From Asterias amurensis (Eukaryota; Echinodermata; Asteroidea; Forcipulatida; Asteriidae): a DNA stretch of 64,000 bases. This document shows positions 11,201 to 20,101 of this stretch, piece by piece; positions within the stretch are counted from its first letter, which is position 1; every line of letters begins with the position of its first letter. The stretch lies in the NCBI RefSeq assembly GCF_032118995.1, contig NC_092668.1, positions 7,481,501 to 7,545,500 of the forward strand. The letters run 5' to 3'. A program made the position numbers and the translations under genes. The notes under the pieces are model-generated. The model was not told the origin of the DNA, did not search any database, and was given only the letters and a program-made list of their open reading frames with translations.

Positions 11201-12846
11201 ATATGGGTAGAAACATGTTGTAAAAGTAAAATACAATGATCCTCACAAACATGCCTTGAAATTGCACGGTTTTCTTTTTACTCCGTCGACTAACATGGAC
11301 GGCCATTTATGACCGACCGTGTTAGTTCGCAAAGTAAATGAAAACCAAGCAATTTCGAGGCAATTATGTGTGGATCATTATATTCTACTTTTAAAACATC
11401 TTTCCAACCATATGCATTTTATAACAAATGGTTACAAACGCTTTTTTATAGACCAACGATCCAAGGCAACATGTTCCTTTAAAGGCGTTGGACACCTTTT
11501 ATAATTGGTTTTAACAGGCATGATATTTCTCCTACTTTTGTTTGACTTCAGATTTTTTGCGCTATTTTATTTAACAGCCTGAAATGCCTATTGTCTAGGG
11601 TTCTTTCCTTTTTTCCTTTTTTTTTTGTATGCAAGTTGCCAGACACACCAGGCCTGACAGCCACTTCTAGGTGTGGGCTACAACAACAATTTCCAGGGGG
11701 TCGTTGCCACATACTCCTAGGGCTGAAACAGGTTTGCCTGTTAACAGTCTATAGGGATGGGTAGGCTTGGGTATTATCAATCAGAAGACTGGCAGGTAGT
11801 GCAGAAAGTTCTTTACTTATACCTCCCCTTGCACTCGGTAAAGGGTTCCTACTGTTTTCCAAGGATTAAATATCATCCCTGTTCATAAGAATTACAGTGT
11901 ATACTTGTTATCAAAGCGTAAGGGAATAAAAGGGTAGCGACTAGCTCTAAAACAGGCAGGGGCGAATTGCTGTGTGATAAAGGCCCGAGCCGAAGACGAG
12001 GGTTTATCACACGTCAATTCGACCCTGCAAGGTCTCAAACGGCCGTGAAAGAAATAGTAGCTACCCTTTCATTCCCATTCATAAATGCCTTTTTGGTTAA
12101 AAGGCGTAATAAAGTAAGAAACTCTGTAAAACTTATCCGTTTCCAACGTGCTTGAGCTCTGCTCTGTACATGTATGTTTCTACCTCCATGGTATGTATAT
12201 GTACGACGTCTGTGTGTTGCATTGTGATGACTGAGACACCTATTTCCGTTCGTGCGCATGCGCATAATATAGTCTTGGTGCAGCACGTTCTGGTTTTCCT
12301 TTCACACGCAGTACGGCCAACTCACCGACAGCGCCTGCATCGCCCGTAACAAGAAGCGTCTTGCACCAAGACTAGCGCGGAGTATCCGCTCACAACCGGT
12401 TATAAACACTGGTCATTATCAAAGGTTTTAAAAAAAAAACGTGACGCGCTCTTCACCAATTGAAATAGCGAAACTGTCTGAGGTATTTATGAATAATAGT
12501 TTTTCTCTAAATGGTTGTGATATCTACAGATAGTCTGAGAACCAATGTGTCGTCGTCCGAGGCCAATGCTCAAGGTATGGTGGCGAACTTGGACGATATG
12601 CGGAAACGTCTCTACACCACGGAAAAACAGTTGAAGTCTGCCGAGAAACAAGCGCAGATGTACAAGGACGTCCTTCACTCCTCTAAGAAATCCCTGGGAT
12701 CGGTCATGGGTAAGCTGGAAGAAGCTCTCGCCGACAAGAAAGCCGACGGAGACAAAGACGGCAAAGATAAAGGGAAAACTGAGATCAAGAAAGAGTTTGA
12801 AAGTACAAAAGATAAGGATTCAAAATCTACCAAAGATGATAAGTAA
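2151..12846 (+). CDS. CCAR1: CCAR1 (cell cycle and apoptosis regulator 1), C-terminal 545 residues
   Basis: CCAR1 is a nuclear transcription coactivator that binds Mediator and nuclear receptors and also acts in apoptosis and splicing. Ten exons join in phase: 2151-2228, 2355-2570, 3077-3262, 3876-3974, 5208-5318, 6626-6710, 7409-7602, 8877-9033, 10754-10948 and 12530-12846. The joined frame (numbered from 2151) carries a SAP domain at about residues 27-60 (VNDLRQELECRG...), the CCAR core with LSVLLDYRIEDNKEHSFEVS and FAELFNEMLQRDF (about 140-180), a Lys/Glu-rich linker, the EF-hand-like YFDQNHTNYLVDRDTEEI block (about 280-320), and a coiled coil to the end. All of these match vertebrate CCAR1 in order and spacing. 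The N-terminal S1-like half lies upstream of the window. The paralogue CCAR2 is less likely because a SAP domain is present. Confidence 0.93.
2355..2570 (+). CDS. CCAR1: CCAR1 exon with SAP domain
   Basis: Seventy-two codons, phase 0 at both ends, with donor GTAAGC. The first 35 residues are a typical SAP helix-turn-helix for DNA/scaffold binding (VNDLRQELECRG, then GLKSQLIARLTKTLK). An acidic tail follows. The open frame continues upstream through the intron, but the splice site and family alignment place the exon start at 2355. Confidence 0.93.
2752..3003 (-). mobile_element. SINE, reverse orientation
   Basis: On the - strand this reads as the SINE body and tail seen elsewhere: GGATGGGACCTAAAGCC, AAAAGAACCCAGTACACTT, a 'GGTGTTCCTGGCTG' block, GGGTCTCAGAATTCGTAA, and finally a GCGCTATATAAGACTTCAAC-like end with an ATT-type simple repeat. 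The tRNA head is missing. It lies in a CCAR1 intron, antisense to the gene. Confidence 0.65.
3077..3262 (+). CDS. CCAR1: CCAR1 core exon
   Basis: Sixty-two codons between ATTAG and GTAAGC. It encodes a basic lead-in, then a segment ending VCLSVLLDYRIEDNKEHSFE, one of the best conserved stretches of CCAR1/CCAR2. An inverted SINE lies just upstream in the intron. Confidence 0.93.
3876..3974 (+). CDS. CCAR1: CCAR1 core exon
   Basis: Thirty-three codons, VSLFAELFNEMLQRDF followed by AFNIYKALYQAPEKKEK. It is phase 0 at both ends and continues the conserved core from the previous exon. Confidence 0.93.
4183..4312 (+). mobile_element. SINE fragment
   Basis: A diverged fragment of the SINE body. 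It retains TTTCTGATCAGCAGTGTG, the CATGACACTGGTGTC block and the 'TTAGCAAGGC' block, and lies immediately before the minisatellite. Confidence 0.5.
4360..5053 (+). repeat. 78-bp minisatellite, nine copies
   Basis: Nine head-to-tail units begin at 4360, 4438, 4516, 4594, 4672, 4750, 4828, 4906 and 4984. Units start GATGATACCCATTCCTATCC. They differ at only a few positions (for example GATGCCC versus GATACCC, and one CTCCTAG variant). The array lies in a CCAR1 intron. Confidence 0.97.
5208..5318 (+). CDS. CCAR1: CCAR1 Lys/Asp-rich linker exon
   Basis: Thirty-seven codons after a poly-T tract and AG. The sequence is highly charged and contains KAKRRKTSSDD, a plausible nuclear localisation signal. 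It corresponds to the charged linker of vertebrate CCAR1. The 78-bp minisatellite lies in the intron just before it. Confidence 0.85.
5506..5887 (+). mobile_element. TTAA-type palindromic MITE, family A
   Basis: The element starts after TTAA with AGGCACTGTACACGTTTGG and ends GTGTACCTTCCCTTTAA. The arms are long inverted repeats. The internal blocks (CAAAGACCAGTCTTCTCA, CTGTGAAAATTTG) recur in about a dozen copies in the window. Confidence 0.75.
6167..6552 (+). mobile_element. TTAA-type palindromic MITE, family A
   Basis: A complete copy, from ATTAAAGACACTGGACACT to AGTGTCAACTGCCTTTAA. The central part carries the inner hairpin around the GATTTCGAGACC block. It lies in a CCAR1 intron. Confidence 0.8.
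6626..6710 (+). CDS. CCAR1: CCAR1 acidic linker exon
   Basis: Twenty-eight codons plus one base, ending in GTAAGT. Almost all residues are Asp, Glu, Gly or Ser, as in the acidic linker of the vertebrate protein. Its phase-1 end matches the next exon. TTAA-type MITEs flank it on both sides. Confidence 0.85.
6918..7261 (+). mobile_element. TTAA-type palindromic MITE, family A
   Basis: A complete but shortened copy, flanked by TTAA at both ends. The inner hairpin of the family is partly deleted. It lies in a CCAR1 intron between the acidic and EF-hand-like exons. Confidence 0.75.
7409..7602 (+). CDS. CCAR1: CCAR1 EF-hand-like exon
   Basis: Two bases complete a Ser codon, then 64 codons follow. 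After a Lys-rich start comes LLLSCVYFDQNHTNYLVDRD and then TEEIIHSIGLHLSRSQ, the EF-hand-like region of CCAR1. The donor is GTAACC. Confidence 0.93.
7633..7990 (+). mobile_element. TTAA-type MITE, family A, 3' end lost
   Basis: It starts TTAAAGCCACTGGACACC and follows the family through the 'CAGCTCTCCATTGCTC' block. It then breaks off where the foldback at 8001 begins, so the right TTAA end is missing. Confidence 0.65.
8001..8156. repeat. Long foldback (perfect-stem palindrome)
   Basis: The left arm starts TATAACATGGTTTGAGGGTG and the right arm ends in its inverted copy at CCATGTTATA. Inner segments GACTAGTCGA and TATTGGAA pair too, around a CCCGAGG/CCTCGGG loop. The whole piece could fold into one hairpin of about 70 bp. 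Confidence 0.85.
8380..8589 (-). mobile_element. Partial TTAA-type MITE, family D
   Basis: The right end reads GTACCCAAATCCGTTAA, the inverted counterpart of the family D start at 9079 (TTAAAGGGTTTGGGTAC). Internal blocks 'TTTTGTCTCGGAG' and 'GCATGTAAAA' also correspond. The other half is missing. Confidence 0.55.
8877..9033 (+). CDS. CCAR1: CCAR1 exon after EF-hand-like region
   Basis: Fifty-two codons plus one base. VRKIVQKVVSRDSMSREIFN leads to YRKLTD and a Ser/Glu-rich stretch. This matches the continuation of the helix after the EF-hand-like motif in vertebrate CCAR1. The donor is GTAGGT. Confidence 0.92.
9079..9457 (+). mobile_element. TTAA-type MITE, family D
   Basis: Inverted ends TTAAAGGGTTTGGGTACTTT and GGTACCAAAACCCTTTGA bound a 379-bp element without coding sequence. 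Its right target site has decayed to TTGA and is also the left edge of the next MITE. Confidence 0.7.
9457..10037 (+). mobile_element. TTAA-type palindromic MITE, family B, with internal duplication
   Basis: It starts AAGGAACACGTTGCCTTGG and ends CCAAGGCAACGTGTTCCTTT, a near-perfect terminal inverted repeat. Two central hairpins are present (CGGTCGGCCATTTATGGGAG near 9626 and a second near 9827), while other copies have one. The copy is therefore 581 bp instead of about 385. Confidence 0.75.
10066..10198 (+). repeat. tRNA-like repeat bounded by inverted GAACAAAGA
   Basis: It has a tRNA box A (TAGCTCAGTTGGTAGAGCAC) and a weaker box B (GGTTTGAAGTCCAGCTC), but position 33 and the anticodon stem are poor, so it is not a functional tRNA. 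GAACAAAGATATTGAC on the left and TCTTTGTTC on the right form an inverted repeat. A sister copy at 24352-24471 has the same plan. Confidence 0.6.
10604..10769 (+). repeat. CCAR1: Duplicated exon edge in CCAR1
   Basis: The acceptor region and first codons of the 10754 exon occur twice. The upstream copy (10604-10660) has AATCTCTTTGATAAAAACAG then GTAATTATGAACTGTCGAAC. The real one has AATCTCTTTTATAAAAAAAG then GTAATTATGAACTGTTGAAG. The upstream copy reads into a stop within 20 codons. Confidence 0.75.
10754..10948 (+). CDS. CCAR1: CCAR1 exon, start of coiled coil
   Basis: Two bases complete a Gly codon, then 64 codons and one base. It includes VTYQGSVIDIQNLLLKVEKS, the counterpart of the conserved 'YNGAMVDVGSLLQKLEKSE'-type block, and enters the coiled coil. 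A partial duplicate of its acceptor and first codons lies about 105 bp upstream (see findings). Confidence 0.92.
11130..11482 (+). mobile_element. TTAA-type palindromic MITE, family B
   Basis: TTAAAGGAACTGCCTTGGAT at the left and CCAAGGCAACATGTTCCTTT at the right, each abutting TTAA. The central hairpin is degraded. It lies in the last CCAR1 intron. Confidence 0.75.
11921..12076. repeat. Foldback in last CCAR1 intron
   Basis: The arm AGGGAATAAAAGGGTAGC is mirrored by GCTACCCTTTCATTCCC, and inner arms (GTGTGATAAAGG and its partner near 12006) also pair. A second short palindrome (AGTCTTGGTGCA near 12273, TGCACCAAGACT near 12362) follows. No coding sequence is seen. Confidence 0.6.
12530..12846 (+). 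CDS. CCAR1: CCAR1 terminal coding exon
   Basis: Two bases complete an Asp codon, then 104 codons and a TAA stop. The exon is a heptad-like coiled coil (MRKRLYTTEKQLKSAEKQAQ) that ends in a Lys/Asp-rich tail. The length of this region fits vertebrate CCAR1. Confidence 0.93.
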
Positions 12847-15153
12847 ATGTTTTTCATGGTTGTTTTTTTTTTTTATGGGGAGCCTCAGTTAGGTGAAAAA
12901 ATTACATTAAATTTTGTTATATTTTAATGTGTTAAAGGTGTTATACAGGATTGGGAGAGCTGACAAAATTGTTGCAGACAGCGTTCATGTTTTATGTGAC
13001 TATCAAAATACATACAATAACAAAACTGAAAATTTAGGTGTAATCCATTGTGTGAGTCTAGAGAAAAAAGTTTAAAACATATTGGAAACACATTGTCCTT
13101 AATTTTGGTCGTAACAACCAAAATCAACTGTTGCGTTTTTTTGTATTTTTAGGTTTTCAGGTACATTTTCTGTGAATACCACTTCCTTTCAGAGGGGAAC
13201 ATTTCACTGAACAAATGTTTTCTAGAATGAACCTCATTATCAGTCAGCTTTCGGACAAACATTTAAAAATGATGTTCGCTATCCTTTCACAATCCTCTAT
13301 GATACCTTTAATAAAGAATGTTGTTTTGAAATATTTCAAAATATTGAGTTTACTATAATTATTCAGTGAAATATCTCTTGTTCTGTGGTGCATATTGGTC
13401 TTAAAGAGATATTTTTGCAGTTGAACAGTTTTTTTTCCCTTTTATCAGCTCAACAAACCATCCGTTGATCGATAGCCAAAATTTGTAAGGCATATTTAAG
13501 AGTTTACGTCTTTCTTTTTTTAAACATGTAGGAATGATGCAGTGGTGGATCAAAACTTGAAAGTATCTTTTGATTATGAGTATTAATTGTTACCTTACCA
13601 AGTATGTAAAGTTGTTTCTTAAGAAATTCACCAAAAAACATCCACCTGTATCCTTCAAGTGTCCTGCTGTTTCAATGTGATTTCATATTTCCAAACATTT
13701 GATATGACTGAAATATAAAGGTTTTTAAGACTGCGGTTAATATTTAGCATAATTATTCTGTTTCAAAGACGTTTCAATTTAGAAATGTGAGGGTGGTCAT
13801 AGTATGATGTCGGAGCCAAAGAGATATTTTAATTATAAACAGATAGTGCTAAATCAAGTTTTTATAAGAGGGGTTTCAAGTTTAAGTAGAATGCCATTTT
13901 TTTTTTTTCACTAAAAACATCTCGACAAATCATTAATAGATTTTTCTTATGAAAGATAAAACATCTGATTTTTACCCAGGGCAAACAAAACAAAAACAGG
14001 AAAGCAGACTAAAGTAGGCAGAGTAACATGCTAGTTTGATTGCCATGTATTGTTGCTTCTGTTTGTGTACATGTACTGCATTTAGTTGAGAGGTAATTTG
14101 ACAGTTATTGTGTGGGCTTGTGAACTATAACCATACGTGTATACTGAAAAATGTCAGCAAAGTTCAAACAAGGAGTTAGGTAGTTGAGTCAATCAGTTCA
14201 TGCTGTAGTTACAAGGTGCAAAGGAAATAATATATGCAAATTAGCTCCAATCCTTCCCCCATTCGGTGGAATTGTAGCATTCTTGGCCTCTTCATCTAGG
14301 GGTTAAAGGCAGTGGACGCTATTGGTAGTTACTCAAAATAATTATTAGCATAAAACCTTACTTGGTAGTATAAAACATTACGAGAAATTTCTACCTCTGA
14401 AGTGACATAGTTTTCGAGAAAGAAGTATTTTTCCACGAATTTGATTTCAAGACCTCAGAATTAGATTTTTAGGTCTCGAAATCAAGCATCTGAAAGCACA
14501 CAACTTCACAGGACAAAGGTGTTTTTTCTTTCACTATTATTTCGCAATTTGACGACCAATTGAGCTCAAAGTTTCACAAGTTTGTTATTTTATGCATATG
14601 TTGAGATACACCAAGTGAGAAGACTGGTCTTTGATAATTACCAATAGTGTCCAGTGTCTTTAATGGAGCTTTGCCGTAATGGTAACGACTTGAGATGCTC
14701 CCTAGGCGAATAAGTGAAGAATTGCTACACAAACTTGTTTCCAGTTATACACAAGATAATTTCCCAAACTTAATGTTTCATTTGCTAAGTTGATTGTAAT
14801 ATTCTACTTAATCAATAGAATCGAAGTAGTTTCTAAATATTTTACAGTCAATAAAGTGTGCAAAGTTAATCTCGATCTTTCTGTTGTTGTTTCTATAGAA
14901 GTGAGCATTTCAAGAGAAACTGTTGCACAGTGGGCCAGAATTGAATGAAAGTGCGCCAAAGTATATCTCAACATATTTTTGATGAAAATTATATTTAAAC
15001 ATATTTATGATGGAAAGTTGGTTGTACGGGTTTTCTGATACATAGAATTTGATGGTCATGGTTTTAAAGGTCTATGACGTCATCTTAGTCCTGTATCGTG
15101 ATTGGTCAGCAAGAGTTTAATAACTACTAATATGCGTTTTGTTCATTTTTTTT
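12847..15153. other. CCAR1 3' UTR and intergenic DNA
   Basis: No coding sequence is visible. An AATAAA at 13310-13315 is the best nearby polyadenylation signal for CCAR1, giving a 3' UTR of about 0.5 kb; this is inferred. The stretch also holds one family A MITE (14303-14663) and ends at the left edge of the Ngaro-type element. Confidence 0.5.
14303..14663 (-). mobile_element. TTAA-type palindromic MITE, family A
   Basis: TTAAAGGCAGTGGACGCTAT at the left and AGTGTCCAGTGTCTTTAA at the right. It is a complete copy with TTAA at both edges, in the opposite orientation to those in CCAR1. Confidence 0.8.
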
Positions 15154-15397
15154 AGGGTTTAATGCGTAACGCAGTAAACCGATTTAACACCAGGAAATAT
15201 GCATAATTATAGTCAGGTTGCACAGTCGGGGCTATAAGCGATTGGGATTGTCAGGGCGCATTCAGACGTGGTTCCATTGTTCTTTTCAACCAACCAAAGC
15301 AATGCATTTGGGGAAAGGGTGCATGTCTTTCTGGGAACCGTCATTGAATATTCTGCCACCGAGGAGTTAAGATAGATTGTATAGTTTCGCAAAATTC
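15154..15397 (+). repeat. Ngaro split repeat A1
   Basis: Starts AGGGTTTAATGCGTAACGCA and ends GTTTCGCAAAATTC. The same 244 bp occur at 21033-21276. The open frame running antisense across it is not coding. Confidence 0.9.
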
Positions 15398-15528
15398 GGT
15401 ACCTTCTTGGCAACTCGCTGGAAGTGGGAACCGCATTGAAGAAATCCAAGTGATACCTGATGAGGAGGGCGAAGATGGGCGGCTACAGAGAGTGGTGAAG
15501 CCGATGGCTTACTAGCCGGGCAAATCGG

Positions 15529-16068
15529 GTGAGTCGCTACATTTTCAGACCTAATGCTGGGGCAAGTACAGCCCCAACAGTAACGCTAGTAGGTAACACG
15601 AGTACCGTGAATACGGAAAGGTTTCAAACATCTAGTATGTATAAAGGGCCAATAATTGCGAACATCCCACAGATTAATAGTCAGGATATTTCATGGCCTT
15701 TACACGTAACTCGGGGTATAACGGACCAACATTCTCAAAGCATGAGTACAGGTACACAAGGACAAGAAAGGGCGGACAATCATAATTTTTCTGGCAGCTT
15801 GCCGTTTAATATGAAAGTTAGTCAGAGCTTGTGTCAGTCAGGCCAATCAGGAATAAGTAAGCCTAGTAGTTTAGTGTACAACTTGGCAAACTCTAGTCAA
15901 TATTCAGGGTATTCCATACATAACAGGGATGGGGCATTGAGTAGGTTAGGAGGGACATCATCTTCAATTGAACTGGGTGGTGCCCAACTTTCAAATGCAG
16001 GGTGCAAAATAAGTACAGTAGGGAGCAGTTGCATGTGGGGGTCCATTGATTGCACAGCGGGCTCTTGA
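15529..16068 (+). pseudogene. Gag-like open frame of the Ngaro-type element
   Basis: About 180 codons rich in Ser, Gly, Thr and Asn, with no recognised domain and no zinc knuckle. Its place directly after A1 is where Ngaro elements carry Gag; that is the only reason for the name. The apparent start is not an ATG in good context, and the true start may lie upstream in another frame (an EEIQVIPDEEGEDGR-like stretch near 15440). Confidence 0.4.
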
Positions 16069-16160
16069 AGCATACCGATGGCGGATAACATGCAGCATAT
16101 GAATTAACCATCAATTCCCTTTAATCCATTGATATCGGTTTGTAGCGAATTGGGCGAGGG

Positions 16161-16358
16161 CCTACCGCTAACCTTAAAATTTTTAAGATTATTCATAGCG
16201 AGTTTGTGGATTTTGCTGTGATCTTACAAAGAAGAGTGACCCTATAGTAGTACAAATAGCCTACCGCTAACCTTAAAATTTTTAAGATTATTCATAGCGA
16301 GTTTGTGGATTTCGCTGTGATCTTATAAAGCAGAGTGACCCTATATTAGTACAAATAG
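16161..16358 (+). repeat. 99-bp tandem duplication inside the Ngaro-type element
   Basis: Two adjacent units start CCTACCGCTAACCTTAAAAT at 16161 and 16260 and differ at a few positions. The stretch from here to 17520 shows no recognisable reverse transcriptase motif. Confidence 0.9.
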
Positions 16359-17520
16359 CGGTCAAGACACAATAATTCTTGCTGGCTGTAAACGAGGGGG
16401 GTTTTATAATATGGAAAGATAATAAACACAGGCGTCCAATTACTTCTATACATTACATGGACCTCTGCATTTTTGACTTATGTAGCAGTGTATTTGCGAG
16501 CTCATCTCCATAGAACACATAGAATTATTGAAATAGTGTCAGATCGTACGCACAGAGAGCAGCAGCTCGTCCAATAAGGGGGGATGGCGCACTTTTAGAA
16601 TGAGGCAGCAATTAACACCAGTTAGATCATGGGCATAATTGACGATGAATTATGGGCATTGCACGTCACAGCACCATGTGTTAATCAAGCTCTAGAACAA
16701 AGTGTACATAAAGAATAGAAGGGCAATACCAAGTTTCATTATGACCTTTCGGAATGATTGATCATTATTAGGCACTAAATGGCCAGCTTCCATAAATCAA
16801 GGGGTAGCCTATTGCATAATATTAAAATTAAAGACCTTTGCATCTTCTTCCATTTGTACATACGTATCTGGTATTTCATATGTTTAATGAATAGGGTGGT
16901 ATAGATGGCCTTAGCTTTCGATCCAAACCGGACCTAGTTCAGAGGCATAAAACAAGTACAAACAAATACATACCCATTCATAGAAAAAGAGAGGGGAAAT
17001 GGATTAAAGGAAGAAAGAAGCGGGAAAGAAAGAAGCGGGAAAATAACAGCCAATCGAAGTTTCTATCTCAGAAACAATTGGTGGCTATGAACCAATACGA
17101 GTAGAGTGGCGAGGACAAAGGAGGTTTCATATGAAAGGATGGATTACTGGACCATAAAAGTGGTAAATGCATCGTTCGTTAACAATGCAGGGAAACATGA
17201 AAGGGTAGAATTAGAGAACAAGTTGCATCATGATGCAATTAACAATGGTCAATTGATAGAGAAAAGCAAGATCAAAAGTACGATGGTATTAAAAATAGGT
17301 ATGAGGGACCTGTGAAAAAAAGGGGGTTACTTACATGAGATTGTTATAGTAACAAATATATAGGAACAACTTTAAAAAATTAATTTATACTTGAGTTACA
17401 GAATATAAACAACATTATAGTTCTCAAGCAGAAGTGAAGTGGGGGTAACGGGAATTTATTTAACACCAGTGTTTATGTTTAGTCCAAAGGACTTGACTGT
17501 CTTGAGTTGGTGAATCCAGT

Positions 17521-17718
17521 GTGATTCTCTATGCTTGCAGTTATATTTCATATGTTCATAAATTGCACAAATGGGAGGATCCCAAGGGTAGTTACATTGT
17601 TTCTAAGATGAAAGAGGATTGTAGACGCTTGGACCCTCGGCAAGATTCAAGATGTTCCATTACATTTCCAGTGCTGAGCAGTCTGGCTAGTTTTTACCGC
17701 CAGTCTGCAAAATATTGA
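17521..17718 (+). pseudogene. Tyrosine recombinase, N-terminal fragment
   Basis: A 65-codon frame reads SYISYVHKLHKWEDPKGSYI then VSKMKEDCRRLDPRQDSRCS and ITFPVLSSL. This resembles the core-binding region of Ngaro/DIRS tyrosine recombinases (YVHKL..., a RRL.PRQD.R.PIT.PVL pattern). It ends in a stop, and the rest of the enzyme resumes only 1 kb downstream. Confidence 0.6.
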
Positions 17719-18170
17719 ATTATTCGGTTGGGTCCTGAGGCGAATTAGAATAAATCTGCTTTATACTTGTTAAGTATAAAGAGTTACACGGTTCAATGGT
17801 TTGGCGGGAACATTGAATAGGACTGGGTGCGGTACCCAGGGTAAGGCTTATCTGGCTATGCTTTCAATATACACATTAAAGCTTTGTTAATTTAGTCTTT
17901 TTTTTAGTCGTTATATAGTTAAGTATCATCGGTAACAGTAGCAGCTACCATAGCTTAGCAGTGAGGTCAGTACTAGCTTGAACCTGAAAGCGTTGATTTG
18001 CATAGATCAGGTGTACGTTTCCAATATCGGTTGGTTTTTCGTATCTGGCGGTCAACACAGCACTGATGTTCCATGGCAATGACACGTTGTGTCGTAAAAA
18101 TGACGGTACAAAATGTAACGAACAATGGAGGCGGGCTAAACCGTAAAGCTTACGTATTTGAACAACAAAG

Positions 18171-18600
18171 GCGCATGATTAAAAATTATCAGTTGATCCG
18201 GTTATTCAAGTTACAGGGTGTAATTATTGTCAGTGAAGACGAAAATTCGGTCGTTACAAAAAGTAACAAACATTATAATGTGGGACTAAACGTACAGAGT
18301 ATGTACATGAGATGAGAAGACGCATGATTAAAAATGATCGAGTGATCCGGTTATTCAAGTTACAGGGTGTAATTATTGGCAGTGAAGATAACAATTCGTA
18401 AAGTGGTTACAAAAAGTAACCCATTATAATGTTGGATTAAAATGTAACAGAGCATACACATGAAATGACAAGATGCATGATTAAAAATAGGTTCAATTAC
18501 AGGGTGTAATTTTTACAGTGAAGACAAAAATGTTCGATGCAAACGTAGAAGAGTGTGAAGATGAAAAGAGAAGATGAATGATTAAAAAGGAATCAGTTGC
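18171..18600 (+). repeat. About 150-bp tandem repeats inside the recombinase gene
   Basis: Three units begin near 18171, 18320 and 18473 with a CGCATGATTAAAAAT-type start and the shared block TTACAGGGTGTAATT; the third is shortened. A 30-bp duplication (GGTTGCAGCATAGCTTGCAG) follows at 18600-18660. The array separates the two recombinase halves. Confidence 0.8.
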
Positions 18601-18717
18601 TCCGGTTGCAGCATAGCTTGCAGACATCTTCATCCGGTTGCAGCATAGCTTGCAGACATACCATATTTGACTTATATGACCTTTATTAAAGTAGCATAGT
18701 TAATGTTTAAAGTATAA

Positions 18718-19161
18718 TCAGCATATGAAGCTCTGCTGTTAAAAGCAGCATTCTTGGTTGCCCTTTTCGGTTATTCTGAGGGTGAGTGAGTTTACAACTC
18801 ACGATGGCAAATTCCCGGGCGTTGCGTATTGGTGATATTTCCTTTAATCAGGAAGGGAATTTGCAAGTAGTTCTAAGATATTCAAAAACGGATCAAGTGG
18901 GTAAAGTTCAATCATTTCTATTGACAGGAATGCCAATACTTCACCGTTTGTACATTGAGGGGGGACCCTATGTCAGCCAGACAAGTTAATCACATCTTAA
19001 AGTAGGGATTAAGGCCTTCAGGTAAACCCCACACCCTTTTCATTTCATAGTTGCAGGATATGTTTGGGGTTTGGGAGGAACAAATCAAAAGTATGGGGAG
19101 ATGGAAGTCTGGAGCACTTGAATCCTACATTAGGCCAGACTTAATGTTTTCAATTGTCTAA
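18718..19161 (+). pseudogene. Tyrosine recombinase, catalytic half, frameshifted
   Basis: Pieces in three frames give the catalytic domain. SAYEALLLKAAFLVALFG ends in YSEGE where family members read FLRVGEL, so the first catalytic Arg is gone. LRIGDISF then LQVVLRYSKTDQVGK is the Lys/beta-hairpin region. After a frameshift, TPHPFHF stands where an HxFR-type box is expected, and EEQIKSMGRWKSGALESYIR is the C-terminal box with the catalytic Tyr. The match is strong, but the enzyme is dead. Confidence 0.75.
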
Positions 19162-19390
19162 AAAGGGGTAGCTTGTAGCAAGGTCATAAATAAGCAGTGT
19201 AGACAACCGCTTCTTTAATTAGCATATTGCCGTTTAAGATAAATAATCATTTACAAGATTGGTGAATGTTGAGTTGGTGGTTAACAAATTGTGTACAACA
19301 TTTTCAACTACATACAAGACTTTGACAAGATAAAATATTGGTCAGAACAGATTACCCAGGCTGTTTTTCTTTGAATTTGTTTTTATACAG

Positions 19391-20101
19391 ATGTTTATCG
19401 GGGACAGTATCATTCGCCACAGCAGCGGCACAGTGGTGGTACAGTGAAATGGAAAGGCGTGTCTGGGGCACGCCTGGACGGCTGGGACTAGGCTCAGGAG
19501 ATACGGCAAAAGGCGAGGTCCCGACGGCAATAGTGTTACATCTAAGGACCAAAGATATCTTGAAGGAAAATTCGGGACAGATAAGACATACGGTAAAAGG
19601 GAGCCTAAAGATGTTCATCAATCCGATGCAAGAACGTGGGTACCGGGACAGTATCATTCGCCACAGCAGCGGCACGGTGGAGGTACAGTGACATGGAAAG
19701 GCGTGTCTGGGGCACGCCTGGACGGCTGGGACTAGGCTCAGGAGACTCCTGGCAAAAGGCGAGGTCCCGACGACAATAGTGTTACATATAAGGACCAAAG
19801 ATATCGTGAAGGAAAATTCGGGACAGATAAGACATAGGGTAAAGAGAGCCTAAAGATGTTCATCAATCCGAAGCAAGAACGTGGATACCGGGACAGTATA
19901 ATTTGCCACAGCAGCGACACAGTGGTGGTACAAGTGACATGGAAAGACGTGTCTGGGGCACGCCTGGACGGCTGGTACTAGGCTCAGTAGATACCTGGCA
20001 AAAGGCGAGGTCCCGACGACAATAGTGTTATATCTAAGGACCAAAGATATCTTGAAGGAAAGTTCGGGACAGAGTAGACATAGGGTAAAGAGAGCCTAAA
20101 G
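19391..20101 (+). pseudogene. SGNH-hydrolase-like segment in three tandem copies
   Basis: Units of about 245 bp begin near 19391, 19636 and 19881. Copy 1 reads MFIGDSIIRHSSG, which fits SGNH block I with the GDS serine. After a shift it reads WKGVSGARLDGW (a block II-like Gly) and then PTAIVLHLRTKDILKENSG, where block III would be GTND. RTKD replaces it in all three copies. Some Ngaro elements are known to encode an SGNH hydrolase after the recombinase, which supports the call. Stops interrupt every unit. Confidence 0.65.

Noticed and set aside
15213..15449. Antisense frame across Ngaro repeat A1
   Set aside because: Repeat sequence with no motif; the same frame is interrupted in A2 context.
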